Shown here piece by piece: positions 1 to 8,663 of a stretch of DNA of 64,000 nt. The stretch's first letter is position 1. The number at the start of each line of letters is the position of its first letter. The notes beneath the pieces are model-generated. The model was given only the letters and a program-made list of their open reading frames with translations. It was not told the DNA's origin and made no database searches. The DNA is from Paenibacillus sp. JCM 10914 (GTDB taxonomy: Bacteria > Bacillota > Bacilli > Paenibacillales > Paenibacillaceae), in assembly GCF_001315105.1 (NCBI RefSeq), contig NZ_BAZR01000017.1:1-64000 (forward strand), in the 5' to 3' direction. Made by a program: the position numbers and the translations under genes.

Positions 1-11
1 AGTGAGGCGGC

Positions 12-215
12 TTGAAAGTAGCGGAAAGAAGGATGCAAGTCCCTGAGAGGGACATGTGGCACGTGAAAGTGGCAGATAGAAGCCTGCAAGTCCCTAAGAG
101 GGACTTGTGGCGTGTGAAAGTCGCAGAAAGAAGGATGCAAGTCCCTAAGAGGGACTTGTGGCACGTGAAAGTGGCAGATAGAAGGATGCAAGTCCCTAAG
201 AGGGACTTGTGGCGC
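12..215. repeat. Tandem array of four 51-bp units, each with a hairpin
   Basis: Units start at 12, 63, 114 and 165, and a decayed fifth begins at 216. Each contains an inverted repeat, CAAGTCCC-TAAGA-GGGACTTG, at 36-56 (one mismatch), 87-107, 138-158 and 189-209. Units 1 and 3 resemble each other more than 2 and 4, so there is also a 102-bp period. A frame with a 17-residue period runs from TTG at 12 to a stop at 284, but no ribosome binding site is seen, so I do not call a protein. The array reaches the window edge and may continue leftwards. Function is unknown. Confidence 0.85.
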
Positions 216-309
216 TTGAAAGTCGCGGTTAGACCCGTGAAGGTGCAGCCAACCCATGTGAAAGCAGGGAAGGCTGATTGCTAAGAAGGCGGCAATGGAC
301 GAAAACCAG

Positions 310-355
310 AAATGACGGTGCAGGAATTTCCTTCCTAGGCACCGTCATTTATTTT
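310..355. terminator. Bidirectional terminator hairpin
   Basis: A perfect 12-bp stem (310-321 with 339-350) carries a smaller inner stem and is flanked by A- and T-rich bases. It lies downstream of the minus-strand operon that ends at 411 and after the repeat array. Confidence 0.7.
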
Positions 356-410
356 CCCCGATTGCTTTCATTAAGCGGGCTGCCCTACATTTGAGACAAC
401 CTCGATAAAT

Positions 411-1307
411 CTACGCTCTGAATTTCTTCAGGAAGTCTACAGCGAGCTTGATATCCGCCTCAGGGCTCGTCTTCACTTCGCGTTCGATCGTCAAGTACCC
501 TGTGTAGCCGATATCCTTAAGGGCTTGAAGGTACGCGTTCCAATCCACGCCGCCTTCGCCGAGCGGAACCTCGCGGAATTTCTCACCGGACTCGGCCATG
601 TCGGCCATCTTGTCATGATCGAGCGCCGGAGCCTCGTAACCGAAATCACCGTACACATCGCGCGGGTCGATGTAATCAACAAGCTTGATGCCATCCTTGG
701 CATGCGTGTGGACAATATAATCCTTCAAGTTATATACGCCTTGAACCGGATCGTCACCGGTCACCATCACCATGTTGGCTGGATCGAAGTTGACGGATAC
801 GCCGTTCGAGCCAAGTCCGTCGAGGAACGACTTCAGATGCGCGGACGGCTCGGGTCCGGTTTCGATCGCGAAGAAGGCATCCATCGAGTTGGCGAACGTG
901 CTGAGCGCCGAGCAGGCGGTGTGCATCGTTTCGTACACACGGCTGTTCTGATCGTGCGGAACGATGCCGATATGCGTGGTTACGATGTTCGTGCCAAGCT
1001 CAAGTCCGAGCTCCATGATGCGCTTGGATTTCTCGATTTTGGCAGCGTTCTCGGCCGGATCCTGGAATCCATGACCTCCGAGATCACCGACGAGCGCCGA
1101 GATTTCAAGCCCGAGCGAATCGATATAATCCTTCAGTTCTCTCCGTGCGGAAGCTGAGAGGTTGGCCGGGTCCATCTCGCCACTAACGGCGTAGATTTGG
1201 ACGCCGTCGGCTCCGACCTCACGTGCTTTGACCAGTCCTTCCCGTACACCAACCCGAAAACTGTCAACAATAACGCCGATTTTGTTCGGCATAATAGGTC
1301 TCGACAT
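411..1307 (-). CDS. Sugar phosphate isomerase/epimerase (xylose isomerase-like TIM barrel)
   Basis: The protein has 298 residues with the AP-endonuclease-2/xylose-isomerase TIM-barrel pattern: an N-terminal IGVIVDSF strand, a central TTHIGIVPHD segment, VNFDPANM and a C-terminal LTIERE strand that usually supplies a metal-binding glutamate. An upstream in-frame ATG at 1325 is unlikely, because AAGGAGG falls inside those first codons and sits 8 bases before ATG at 1307. It is the last gene of a three-gene operon with another barrel protein and a Gfo/Idh oxidoreductase, a set typical of cyclitol or rare-sugar breakdown. The substrate cannot be read from the sequence. Confidence 0.85.
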   Translation of the reverse strand: MSRPIMPNKIGVIVDSFRVGVREGLVKAREVGADGVQIYAVSGEMDPANLSASARRELKDYIDSLGLEISALVGDLGGHGFQDPAENAAKIEKSKRIMELGLELGTNIVTTHIGIVPHDQNSRVYETMHTACSALSTFANSMDAFFAIETGPEPSAHLKSFLDGLGSNGVSVNFDPANMVMVTGDDPVQGVYNLKDYIVHTHAKDGIKLVDYIDPRDVYGDFGYEAPALDHDKMADMAESGEKFREVPLGEGGVDWNAYLQALKDIGYTGYLTIEREVKTSPEADIKLAVDFLKKFRA

Positions 1308-1336
1308 GTAGAATTCCTCCTTCAATATGGTTTAGG

Positions 1337-2194
1337 TTATACTTCGCTCCATGCCTTACGAATATAATCAAGGCCGAATTTCGTACCAATGCGGCAATCT
1401 TCCATCCCTTCGAATTCGAGCGAGATGTAGCCGTCATATCCGGATTCCTTCACGATACGAATCACTTCCGGCATATCGATATCGCCTTGACCTACGATCG
1501 CACCGCGCAGCCAGTTGCCGCTCGAAGAATTGAACCAGCCTGCCCCAGGCACCCGTTTCGCGGGACGATAGTAGAAATCTTTGAAATGCACCATGGACGC
1601 GAGGCCGATGTTGTTCGCCACGGCTACCGTGGAAATCTCGTCCGCACATAGGAAATTACCGACGTCCAGCGTTGTCTTGAAATTCGGATGATTCACGGCT
1701 TGTACCAGAGCTTTCACCCGGTCGCTGTGCTGAATGAAAAACCCATGATTCTCCACGCTGGTCGTAATTCCTCGTTCCGCTGCGTAGTCAGCGATGATCC
1801 GGCAGGCGTTCGCCAGACGCGGCAGTTCTTGAAGAAAGTGAGTGATGGAGAGGTCCTTGGAGGAACCGACATCATGACGCATCAGTTTGACGCCAAGCGC
1901 GGCCGCTATATCCACCTCACTCTTCACTCTGGCAATCTCCGCTTCGTAGGCCGCATCATCCAGCTCGGCGAAGTTGGCACCGATCGCATAGTTGGAGATT
2001 TCAAGACCTTTGGCAGCGGCATGGGATTTAATTGTATCGATCAGCTCCGGGGTTTCCTGTAGGTTGAAACCAAGCGGAACGATCTCGATATGCTCTCCGC
2101 CGATTTCGGCTACGTAATCGATGACATCGGTAATCGTCATGTCACCTTTATTCATAGCTTGATAGAGGCTGTATGAGCTTACTCCAAGTTTCAT
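1337..2194 (-). CDS. Sugar phosphate isomerase/epimerase (TIM barrel), second paralogue
   Basis: A 285-residue protein of the xylose-isomerase-like TIM-barrel family. It starts MKLGVSSYSLYQ and shows the usual strand motifs: HIEIVPLG, LMRHDVG, SVENHGFF, TTLDVGNF, VHFKDFYY and YISLEFEG. The glutamate, aspartate and histidine residues in these motifs are the probable metal and substrate ligands. Its start overlaps the stop of the oxidoreductase gene by 4 bases, so the two are probably translationally coupled. It likely acts in the cytoplasm on a sugar or inositol-type intermediate made by that oxidoreductase. It is diverged from the neighbouring barrel gene and is not a recent duplicate. Confidence 0.85.
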   Translation of the reverse strand: MKLGVSSYSLYQAMNKGDMTITDVIDYVAEIGGEHIEIVPLGFNLQETPELIDTIKSHAAAKGLEISNYAIGANFAELDDAAYEAEIARVKSEVDIAAALGVKLMRHDVGSSKDLSITHFLQELPRLANACRIIADYAAERGITTSVENHGFFIQHSDRVKALVQAVNHPNFKTTLDVGNFLCADEISTVAVANNIGLASMVHFKDFYYRPAKRVPGAGWFNSSSGNWLRGAIVGQGDIDMPEVIRIVKESGYDGYISLEFEGMEDCRIGTKFGLDYIRKAWSEV

Positions 2195-3249
2195 AGCAGC
2201 ACCTCAGCTCCTTTTTCGGCAGATTCGTAAATGCCGCACAGAATCTTCATGATCTCGACGCCGTCCTCAACCGGGCTGAGAGGTGAAGTGCCGTTCTCGA
2301 TGCTGCTGATGAAATGATTGACTTCGCTTTGGAAAGCGGCGTCGAAGTCAAAACCTTTGTTATCGGTTTGAGGCTCGATATTAATAATGGTGTCATGCTT
2401 CTCCGTAACGATCACCACTTCAGGATCGATCTCAAATCCGCCTTTATCGCCAAACAATTTAACCGATTGCTGATTCTCTTTCGAGTGAAGCGTAAAGCTC
2501 ACGTCAACCATCAAGGAAGCACCGTTCTCAAACCGGATCATCGCATTCGCCATATCCTCAACGGTGTTCTTCTCCGCATCGTAATCGGCGGCTTGATAGA
2601 AGGAGAGGTTGCGCACATTCGAGCGGTTACCGAGTTTCCGGTATGTATTAGCGCTTACAGCGACCGGTTTCGGACGTCCCATCATATACCAGCATAAGTC
2701 GATTACGTGTACGCCAATGTCGATCAGCGGGCCGCCGCCGGAACGTTCAATGTCAGAGAACCAACCGCCAGGGTTACCCAAGCGCCGGATGGAAGACGCC
2801 TTGGCAAAATAAATTTCCCCGAACTCTCCCTTGTCTGCGAACTCACGCAGCATTTGTGCGTTCGGATCATAGCGCCGAACAAAGCCCACCTGAAGCAGTT
2901 TGCCTGAGGACTTAACGGCTTCTTGTACGCGCAGAGCCTCTTCCACCGTCCGGCAGAGCGGTTTCTCTACCAGAACGTGCTTGCCTGCGTTAAGTGCGGC
3001 AATGCTGATTTCTGCATGTGTATTATTCCATGTACAGATGCTGACGGCATCAATCTCCGGATCGGCCAGCAGCTCATGATAGTCGGTGTACACTTTCGAA
3101 GCGCCGTACTTTTCAGCCGCACGCTGTGCTCTTTCTTCATTTAAATCACAGACGGCGAGCAGGTTCGCTCCGTCATGTTTTTGATAGGATTGCAAATGCA
3201 TAGCAGAGATCGAGCCTGTACCGATGACGCCAACGTTGATCAATTTCAT
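2191..3249 (-). CDS. Gfo/Idh/MocA family NAD(P)-dependent oxidoreductase
   Basis: A 352-residue protein. The N-terminal Rossmann fold begins VGVIGTGSISAMH (residues 6-18). The family EKPLCRT motif, whose lysine is the usual catalytic residue, lies near residue 95. GGGPLIDIGVHVIDLCWY near residue 170 gives the conserved Asp and His of the C-terminal domain. Relatives oxidise or reduce sugars and inositols. It is first in the operon, with a GAGGAG site just before the ATG, and is transcribed divergently from the AraC gene. A transporter gene is not present nearby, so the substrate remains open. Confidence 0.88.
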   Translation of the reverse strand: MKLINVGVIGTGSISAMHLQSYQKHDGANLLAVCDLNEERAQRAAEKYGASKVYTDYHELLADPEIDAVSICTWNNTHAEISIAALNAGKHVLVEKPLCRTVEEALRVQEAVKSSGKLLQVGFVRRYDPNAQMLREFADKGEFGEIYFAKASSIRRLGNPGGWFSDIERSGGGPLIDIGVHVIDLCWYMMGRPKPVAVSANTYRKLGNRSNVRNLSFYQAADYDAEKNTVEDMANAMIRFENGASLMVDVSFTLHSKENQQSVKLFGDKGGFEIDPEVVIVTEKHDTIINIEPQTDNKGFDFDAAFQSEVNHFISSIENGTSPLSPVEDGVEIMKILCGIYESAEKGAEVLL

Positions 3250-3266
3250 GATTTCACTCCTCTGAA

Positions 3267-3295
3267 TTTACTGCATTACACTTTCGTATTATAAT
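3267..3295. promoter_or_regulatory. Overlapping divergent promoters, AraC gene and sugar operon
   Basis: On the plus strand TTTACT (3267-3272), a 17-base spacer and TATAAT (3290-3295) form a good promoter for the AraC gene. On the minus strand a TATAAT reads at 3293-3288 for the sugar operon, with no good -35 box, as expected of a promoter that needs an activator. The two -10 boxes overlap, so firing should be mutually exclusive. The activator role is inferred. Confidence 0.5.
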
Positions 3296-3375
3296 GCTTT
3301 TAGTGGAAGACACCATGATAATCCGTGCTGTTTGTTTGTACAATTATGCTGTCTTGCTGGAAGGAGACCAGAGCA

Positions 3376-4233
3376 TTGGACTATACACTGCGTGAACCGA
3401 TGACCATGCCGGATCCTCAATTTCCGATCAAGGTACATCGCTGCGATTACGCTGGCCGGGGTCAGGTATTGTTTAACCATCACTGGCATGAGCATCTCGA
3501 ATTTCTATATTTTGTCTCAGGGGAAGCAACGCTTGAATGCGGTTCCTCTACCTTCAATGTGAAGGCGGGCGACTTGATTGTCGTGAACCGCAATGAGCTG
3601 CACTATGGAATCAGCCTCTCTGAGCATTTGTTTTATTATGCGTTAATTGCTGATTTCTCGTTACTGCAAAGCCATTCGCTGGATGCCCCGGAGATGAAGT
3701 TCATTACTCCGATCACTCAGAATCGGATGCTCTTCGCCAACCAGATTAACGGGGACGATGCACGTGCTTCGATGTTGGCGATTGTTAAGGAGCTTGAGGC
3801 GCGGGAATTCGGTTATGAGCTGGCGATTAAATCGGAACTGTATCGGCTCTTGACCTTGCTGCTTCGCGGTTATGTAGCTACCGTGCTTACGCAGGATGAG
3901 TACGTGGAACGGATGAAGAACGTGGAGCGGTTTGCGCCGATCTTCAAATATATCGAAGAGCATTATCGTGAGGAACTATCCGTGGAGTTGCTGTCCGGGA
4001 TGGCTGGATTGAGTCGCTATCATTTCAGTCGGTTATTCAAGGAGATCAGCGGCAGAACCGTTACCGAATACGTGAACGAGACAAGGCTCAATCGTGCGGA
4101 TTTTCTGCTGCGCTCAAGCCCCTTGACCGTGTCCGAGATTGCGACGGCCACAGGTTTCAAGGATATTTATTACTTCAGCCGGACCTTCAAGAAATATAAG
4201 CAGATGGCGCCTTCGGCGCTGCGGAAGAAGTAA
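3376..4233 (+). CDS. AraC family transcriptional regulator
   Basis: A 285-residue regulator with an N-terminal cupin-like sensor domain (HHWHEHLEFLYF, then AGDLIVVNRNELHYG) and a C-terminal double helix-turn-helix, including LSRYHFSRLFKEISG and the family signature ending YYFSRTFKKY. TTG at 3376 is chosen because AAGGAGA lies 8 bases upstream; the longer frame from 3325 has no ribosome binding site. It diverges from the isomerase-isomerase-oxidoreductase operon and is the likely activator of that operon in response to a sugar bound by the cupin domain. The ligand is unknown. Confidence 0.9.
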   Translation: MDYTLREPMTMPDPQFPIKVHRCDYAGRGQVLFNHHWHEHLEFLYFVSGEATLECGSSTFNVKAGDLIVVNRNELHYGISLSEHLFYYALIADFSLLQSHSLDAPEMKFITPITQNRMLFANQINGDDARASMLAIVKELEAREFGYELAIKSELYRLLTLLLRGYVATVLTQDEYVERMKNVERFAPIFKYIEEHYREELSVELLSGMAGLSRYHFSRLFKEISGRTVTEYVNETRLNRADFLLRSSPLTVSEIATATGFKDIYYFSRTFKKYKQMAPSALRKK

Positions 4234-4265
4234 GTCTGGTCGATCGCTAAGAAACAGGATTATGG

Positions 4266-4294
4266 TAGACATAATCATAAAGTCGGCATATAAT
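4266..4294 (+). promoter_or_regulatory. Promoter of glpD
   Basis: TAGACA (4266-4271), a 17-base spacer and a perfect TATAAT (4289-4294) put the transcript start near 4301, leaving a leader of about 170 bases before glpD. Confidence 0.75.
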
Positions 4295-4332
4295 GAATAA
4301 TCATATTTAGTGCATAAAGTGGCGGAGATAAC

Positions 4333-4398
4333 GGAGAACCCTTTAGCTTAAATGCGTACATGGTTTGGTATGCATTCAGCCGGAGCGGTTCTCTTTTT
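4333..4398 (+). terminator. Leader terminator of glpD, probable GlpP antitermination site
   Basis: GAGAACC at 4334-4340 pairs with GGTTCTC at 4387-4393, which is followed by five T. An inner stem (4351-4359 with 4368-4376, with G-U pairs) fills the long loop. The hairpin lies between the promoter and the glpD start. In Bacillus subtilis GlpP with glycerol 3-phosphate lets polymerase pass such a glpD leader terminator. A GlpP gene at 7213 supports the same control here. The exact GlpP contact bases are inferred. Confidence 0.65.
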
Positions 4399-4470
4399 GT
4401 TAGCCTTTTTCGGAGAATGAATAGCAGCCGTGGATAACTCTTCATGTCAGAAGCAGAGAGGAGAATGTCA

Positions 4471-6243
4471 ATGAGCACAAGCTTTTCAGGTTTATCCGCC
4501 AAGCAGCGGACTACTTATTTGCAGGAAATGTCGCAGAAGCAATTGGATTTACTTGTGGTCGGTGGCGGAATCACAGGGGCTGGAATTGCCTGGGATGCGG
4601 CATCCCGGGAGATGTTGGTCGGACTGCTGGAGATGAATGATTTTGCCTCTGGAACAAGCAGCAGATCAACGAAGTTGATTCATGGAGGTCTCCGATATTT
4701 AAAGCAAGGGGAGATTGGTCTCGTGCGAGAGGTTGGCCAAGAGCGGGATCTGCTTCATCGAAGCGCTCCTCATCTGGTCGAACCGATTCCAATGCTGCTG
4801 CCCGTCTATAAGCGCGGTACGTATAGTTATCTGGCGAGTTCCATCGGTCTGTATCTATACGACAAGCTGGCTGGAGTAAAGCCGCAAGAACGCCGAAAGA
4901 TGTTTCGGCGCGAGGAGACGTTATCCCTCGAACCCCTCTTTCGTAAAGAAGGACTCAAGGGATCGGGGTATTATTATGAATATCGGACGGACGATGCACG
5001 GCTGACGATGGAAGTCATGAAGTCAGCGCGGGCCAAAGGGGCGATTGTTGCCAGCTATGCAAAGGTAATGGAATTCATCTATCGCGGGGGGAAAGTGATT
5101 GGTGTCCGTGCCATGGATCGGATGAGCGGGAAGAACTACGAAATTTTCGCCAAGGTCATCGTGAACGCTGCAGGTCCGTGGGTGGATCAAGTACGTCAGA
5201 TGGATCAGTCCCTTCACGGCAAGCGGCTCTTATTAACCAAGGGGATTCATCTCGTAGTCGACCATACCAAGCTGCCTATATCACAAGCTGCTTATTTTGA
5301 TGTACCCGGCGGCAGGATGATCTTCGCGATTCCGAGGGATGGCAAGACCTATATCGGGACGACGGATACGGTATATGAGGGTGCTTTGGAGACGCCTGGG
5401 ATTACAGACGAAGACCGGCGTTATCTAATCGATGCAGTCAACGCTGCATTCCCTGATGCCGTGCTCGGCGTGCATGACATCGAGTCGGGCTGGGCAGGCA
5501 TTCGGCCGCTTGTTCGTGAGGAAGGGAAGAATCCTTCAGAAGTTTCGAGAAAAGATGAATTGTTCTCCTCCGATTCCGGATTGATCACCATTGCCGGCGG
5601 TAAGCTTACCGGGTTTCGGAAAATGGCAGAGAGAGTCGTGAACATGGTGGCGAAGCACTTTCAAGACACGAACGGAGCGATTTATCCTCCGTGTACGACA
5701 AATCGAGCGCACATCAGCGGCGGCGACATGGAGGGGTTGTCCCTCCATCAATTCCAAGAGATTCTCACGAAGCAAGGCAGAATGCTCGGCATTCAATCGA
5801 ATGACATTCTCAAATTGATATCGAGGTATGGTGCTAACACGAAAGAAATACTGCGAATATTTCGAGTGGTGCCACGCGAGGAGACGACGGAACTCACCTT
5901 GCTTCGTGCTGAAATATCGTACTCGATCGAGCATGAGATGACCTTGACCGCGCTGGACTTTCTATTGCGCAGAACGGGCTGGGTACTCTTCGATCGTCAG
6001 CGAACCGAGCGGTGCGCGGTACCGTTGATGGAGATGATGGGTGAGATGTTGGATTGGAATTCGGAAGAAAAACAGCGGCAATGGATGATCCTTCAGGATC
6101 TGCTGGAGATGACTTGGGGAATTGCCGAGAGCAGTCGTTCCGAAGGGGATTCGCGTTATTTCGACCATGAAGATCGACACGACGAGTTGATGGCACGGGA
6201 GAAGCCGCATGACGATTCCATAATCTCAGCCACCCATTCGTAA
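4471..6243 (+). CDS. glpD: Aerobic glycerol-3-phosphate dehydrogenase
   Basis: A 590-residue FAD enzyme that oxidises glycerol 3-phosphate to dihydroxyacetone phosphate and passes electrons to menaquinone at the membrane. The FAD-binding motif LLVVGGGITGAGIAWDAASR lies near residues 26-45, followed by the family motif FASGTSSRSTKLIHGG. DGKTYIGTTDT and SGWAGIRPLVRE mark the catalytic domain, and the C-terminal DAO_C helical region is present. The ATG at 4471 is preceded by AGGAG 7 bases away; ATGs at 4444 and 4465 lack good spacing. Expression is probably controlled by GlpP through the leader terminator. No glpF or glpK gene lies in this window. Confidence 0.95.
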   Translation: MSTSFSGLSAKQRTTYLQEMSQKQLDLLVVGGGITGAGIAWDAASREMLVGLLEMNDFASGTSSRSTKLIHGGLRYLKQGEIGLVREVGQERDLLHRSAPHLVEPIPMLLPVYKRGTYSYLASSIGLYLYDKLAGVKPQERRKMFRREETLSLEPLFRKEGLKGSGYYYEYRTDDARLTMEVMKSARAKGAIVASYAKVMEFIYRGGKVIGVRAMDRMSGKNYEIFAKVIVNAAGPWVDQVRQMDQSLHGKRLLLTKGIHLVVDHTKLPISQAAYFDVPGGRMIFAIPRDGKTYIGTTDTVYEGALETPGITDEDRRYLIDAVNAAFPDAVLGVHDIESGWAGIRPLVREEGKNPSEVSRKDELFSSDSGLITIAGGKLTGFRKMAERVVNMVAKHFQDTNGAIYPPCTTNRAHISGGDMEGLSLHQFQEILTKQGRMLGIQSNDILKLISRYGANTKEILRIFRVVPREETTELTLLRAEISYSIEHEMTLTALDFLLRRTGWVLFDRQRTERCAVPLMEMMGEMLDWNSEEKQRQWMILQDLLEMTWGIAESSRSEGDSRYFDHEDRHDELMAREKPHDDSIISATHS

Positions 6244-6325
6244 CAAGAAGCATTCGTTTTTTATTTTTTGAAACCTTGTCAAATATTACATTGAATTACA
6301 GATTGCAGAGCAGAGGAGAACGAGC

Positions 6326-7120
6326 ATGGATCATTTTTCAGGGTATATTTTCGATTTGGACGGTACGATTTATCTCGGATCAGAGGCGATTGAAGGGGCT
6401 GTTGAGACTGTTCATTATCTGCAAAGTCTGGGTAAGAAACTGCTGTTTTTGACGAACAAGACGATTGATTCCAGAGAAAATTACTTGAAGAAGCTAGCCA
6501 AGCTTGGCATTCAGGTCGAGCTGACGAATATACTAAACCCAGCGCTGGTCACCATTCACTACTTGCAGCAGCATCACCCGGGGGCAAAGGTTTATGTCAT
6601 CGGTGAAGACATCCTGAAGAATGAACTGTTGGCTAATGGGATTGATTTTGCACAGTCCCCGGAAGAAACGGATATGGTTGTCGTGTCCTGGGACCGGGAG
6701 TTCCACTATCGGCATTTAAATTTCGCTTACCAGGCTATCAAGCGTGGTGCAAAGGTGATCGCCACGCATCCGGATCGAACGTGCCCGATGCCTGGCGGTG
6801 ATATTCCGGATTGCGGCGGCATGATTGGCGCAATTGAAGGAACGGCCGGAATCAAGATTACGACGATTATGGGCAAACCTTCTGTATTGACGGCGTTGAC
6901 TGCGATTGATATTTTGGGAGTGAAGGCGGAGGATTGTCTGATGTCGGGTGACCGGTTGGAAACGGATATTCGCATGGGGAATGAAGCTGGTATGAGTACG
7001 GCACTCGTCCTCACTGGCGTGTCCGTACCGGAAGATCTCAACACCAGCACGGTGAAGCCGACTTATGTGATAAACTCGGTTCACGACATCTATCTTAACA
7101 GTACTTTGAAGCAAACCTAA
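6326..7120 (+). CDS. HAD-IIA family sugar/glycerol phosphate phosphatase (NagD/AraL-like)
   Basis: A 264-residue HAD hydrolase. FDLDGT at residues 9-14 supplies the nucleophile Asp10 and acid/base Asp12, FLTNKT is motif II, the lysine of GKPS is motif III and SGDRLETDI is motif IV. The large cap between motifs II and III is of the C2 type found in NagD, AraL and phosphoglycolate phosphatases. It sits between glpD and glpP, so a role in removing excess phosphorylated three-carbon metabolites is reasonable but inferred. Confidence 0.88.
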   Translation: MDHFSGYIFDLDGTIYLGSEAIEGAVETVHYLQSLGKKLLFLTNKTIDSRENYLKKLAKLGIQVELTNILNPALVTIHYLQQHHPGAKVYVIGEDILKNELLANGIDFAQSPEETDMVVVSWDREFHYRHLNFAYQAIKRGAKVIATHPDRTCPMPGGDIPDCGGMIGAIEGTAGIKITTIMGKPSVLTALTAIDILGVKAEDCLMSGDRLETDIRMGNEAGMSTALVLTGVSVPEDLNTSTVKPTYVINSVHDIYLNSTLKQT

Positions 7121-7212
7121 TGAAGAGACGCAGTCTAAGTTGAAACAGCAACAAAAATATGCCAGTTCAACGGGAGAATCGGAGAGGTTGATCTTGGCAA
7201 AGAGGTGAAGAC

Positions 7213-7818
7213 ATGAGGACCAGTGTAGAAGGAGCTCAACGAATTACTTATTGCTTAAAACGAAAACCCATCATTACATCCTTAATGAATGCGGACGAAT
7301 TGTCCTCCGTACTCGCAACCGAGTCGAATATCGTATTTATACTGAAGACCGATATTTTTATCATTGAGTCGATTGTGGAGCAGATCAGGGAAGCGGGCAA
7401 GCTTTCATTCGTGCATTTTGATCTGATTGAAGGGATTGGCAAAGATAAGACAGGGGTAGCCTATTTAGCAGAGAAGGTAGGCATCGACGGTATTGTCACA
7501 ACGAAAAATACGGCTATTATTGAAGCGAAAAAATTAGGCTTATTGACGGTTCAGCGCTTATTCGTGTTTGATTCGGTGTCGCTTGATAACGGAATCAAGA
7601 TGATCAAAGCCTCCAATCCGGATGCGATTGAAGTGCTCCCAGGCATGGTATGTCAGCGCATTATGGACAGAATTAGAGCCGAGGTGGACGTACCGGTTAT
7701 TGCCGGGGGATTGATGATCGATCTCGAGGATTTCGATACCGCTCTGAAGAGCGGTGTCATTGGCATATCGACTTCCAGCAAGGAACTGTGGCGCTGGCAG
7801 GATGAACATATGGGATAG
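7213..7818 (+). CDS. glpP: Glycerol-3-phosphate responsive antiterminator GlpP
   Basis: A 201-residue protein matching the GlpP family along its full length: a TIM-barrel-like fold with FVHFDLIEGIGKDKTG, GIVTTKNTAI, EVLPGM and PVIAGGLM, which form the glycerol 3-phosphate pocket. The family binds mRNA leaders of glp genes and prevents early termination. Here the probable target is the hairpin upstream of glpD. It is encoded 92 bases after the HAD phosphatase gene on the same strand. Confidence 0.93.
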   Translation: MRTSVEGAQRITYCLKRKPIITSLMNADELSSVLATESNIVFILKTDIFIIESIVEQIREAGKLSFVHFDLIEGIGKDKTGVAYLAEKVGIDGIVTTKNTAIIEAKKLGLLTVQRLFVFDSVSLDNGIKMIKASNPDAIEVLPGMVCQRIMDRIRAEVDVPVIAGGLMIDLEDFDTALKSGVIGISTSSKELWRWQDEHMG

Positions 7819-7858
7819 CAAAGAACCGCCTTAATTATGAAAAAGGTGGAGATCAGAA

Positions 7859-8572
7859 GTGGATATATTTCATCTAAACACGGAAACCATGCTAACGCGA
7901 ATATTATTGGCTGCCTTGCTGGGCGGTTTGATCGGCTGGGAGCGCGAACGCAGGAATAAACAGGCGGGGCTGAAGACTCACTTGTTGGTGTCGGTCGGGG
8001 CAACGCTGATCATGCTGACCTCCATCTATGGCTTTGACTCTGCGCTGATGGATCATCCCAACGCGAGATTTGACCCTGCTCGTCTGGCAGCCCAAGTCGT
8101 CAGCGGTATCGGTTTCCTCGGAGCCGGTGCCATTCTGCGGCGGACCAACCATATTATCTCCGGACTCACAACGGCTGCAACGCTATGGGTAGCTGCCGCG
8201 ATCGGCCTCAGCGTCGGTTCGGGTTTCTATTGGCCGGCCGTGACGACAACGGCTGTGGTGCTTCTGAGTACACTCGTGCTGAATAAGATCGAATCCCGAT
8301 TTCTGTTCATCAAGAAGTCCGGCAGCTTGAAGATCATTATCGAGACGGGGGATCAGCCGGTTCATGTCAGCACGATCACGGAACTGCTCCAGAAGGCGAA
8401 TATGACGGTTGAAGGCATGATCGTGAATAATGACACGGCGGAAGATGACGCTACCAGGGTTACGATGGAATTTCGGGTATACTCGTTCAACAGCAAAGGA
8501 ATCAATGCGTTATTCGAGAAGCTATGGCAGGTGGAGGGCATCAAGCAGGTACGCATGAATTGGCGGGACTGA
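7859..8572 (+). CDS. MgtC/SapB family membrane protein
   Basis: A 237-residue protein with about four N-terminal membrane segments and the family signature GGLIGWERERRNKQAGLKTH followed by SVGATLIM and SGIGFLGAGAI. The last 90 residues form a soluble ACT-like domain. MgtC proteins modulate magnesium homeostasis and ATP synthase or phosphate uptake in some species; the role here is not known. The GTG at 7859 is preceded by a purine-rich AAGGTGGAGA. Confidence 0.9.
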   Translation: MDIFHLNTETMLTRILLAALLGGLIGWERERRNKQAGLKTHLLVSVGATLIMLTSIYGFDSALMDHPNARFDPARLAAQVVSGIGFLGAGAILRRTNHIISGLTTAATLWVAAAIGLSVGSGFYWPAVTTTAVVLLSTLVLNKIESRFLFIKKSGSLKIIIETGDQPVHVSTITELLQKANMTVEGMIVNNDTAEDDATRVTMEFRVYSFNSKGINALFEKLWQVEGIKQVRMNWRD

Positions 8573-8606
8573 TCATGCTTGCTGGTGCAACTGGATGAAA
8601 TGAAAC

Positions 8607-8643
8607 AAATGTCGGTGCAGGGTATCCCCGCACCGACATTTTT
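8607..8643. terminator. Bidirectional terminator between convergent genes
   Basis: A stem of AAATGTCGGTGC with its complement around an 11-base loop, ending in a T-run. It separates the MgtC gene from the minus-strand lysoplasmalogenase-like gene. Confidence 0.8.
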
Positions 8644-8663
8644 GGTTCTGCGCGTTAATTTCA

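Noticed and set aside
12..215. CRISPR-like array
   Set aside because: Units are contiguous 51-bp copies with no unique spacers and no cas genes.
12..284. Possible repetitive protein of 90 residues over the left-edge array
   Set aside because: No ribosome binding site, and the hairpin, not the peptide, is what is best conserved; the frame is a by-product of a repeat length divisible by three.
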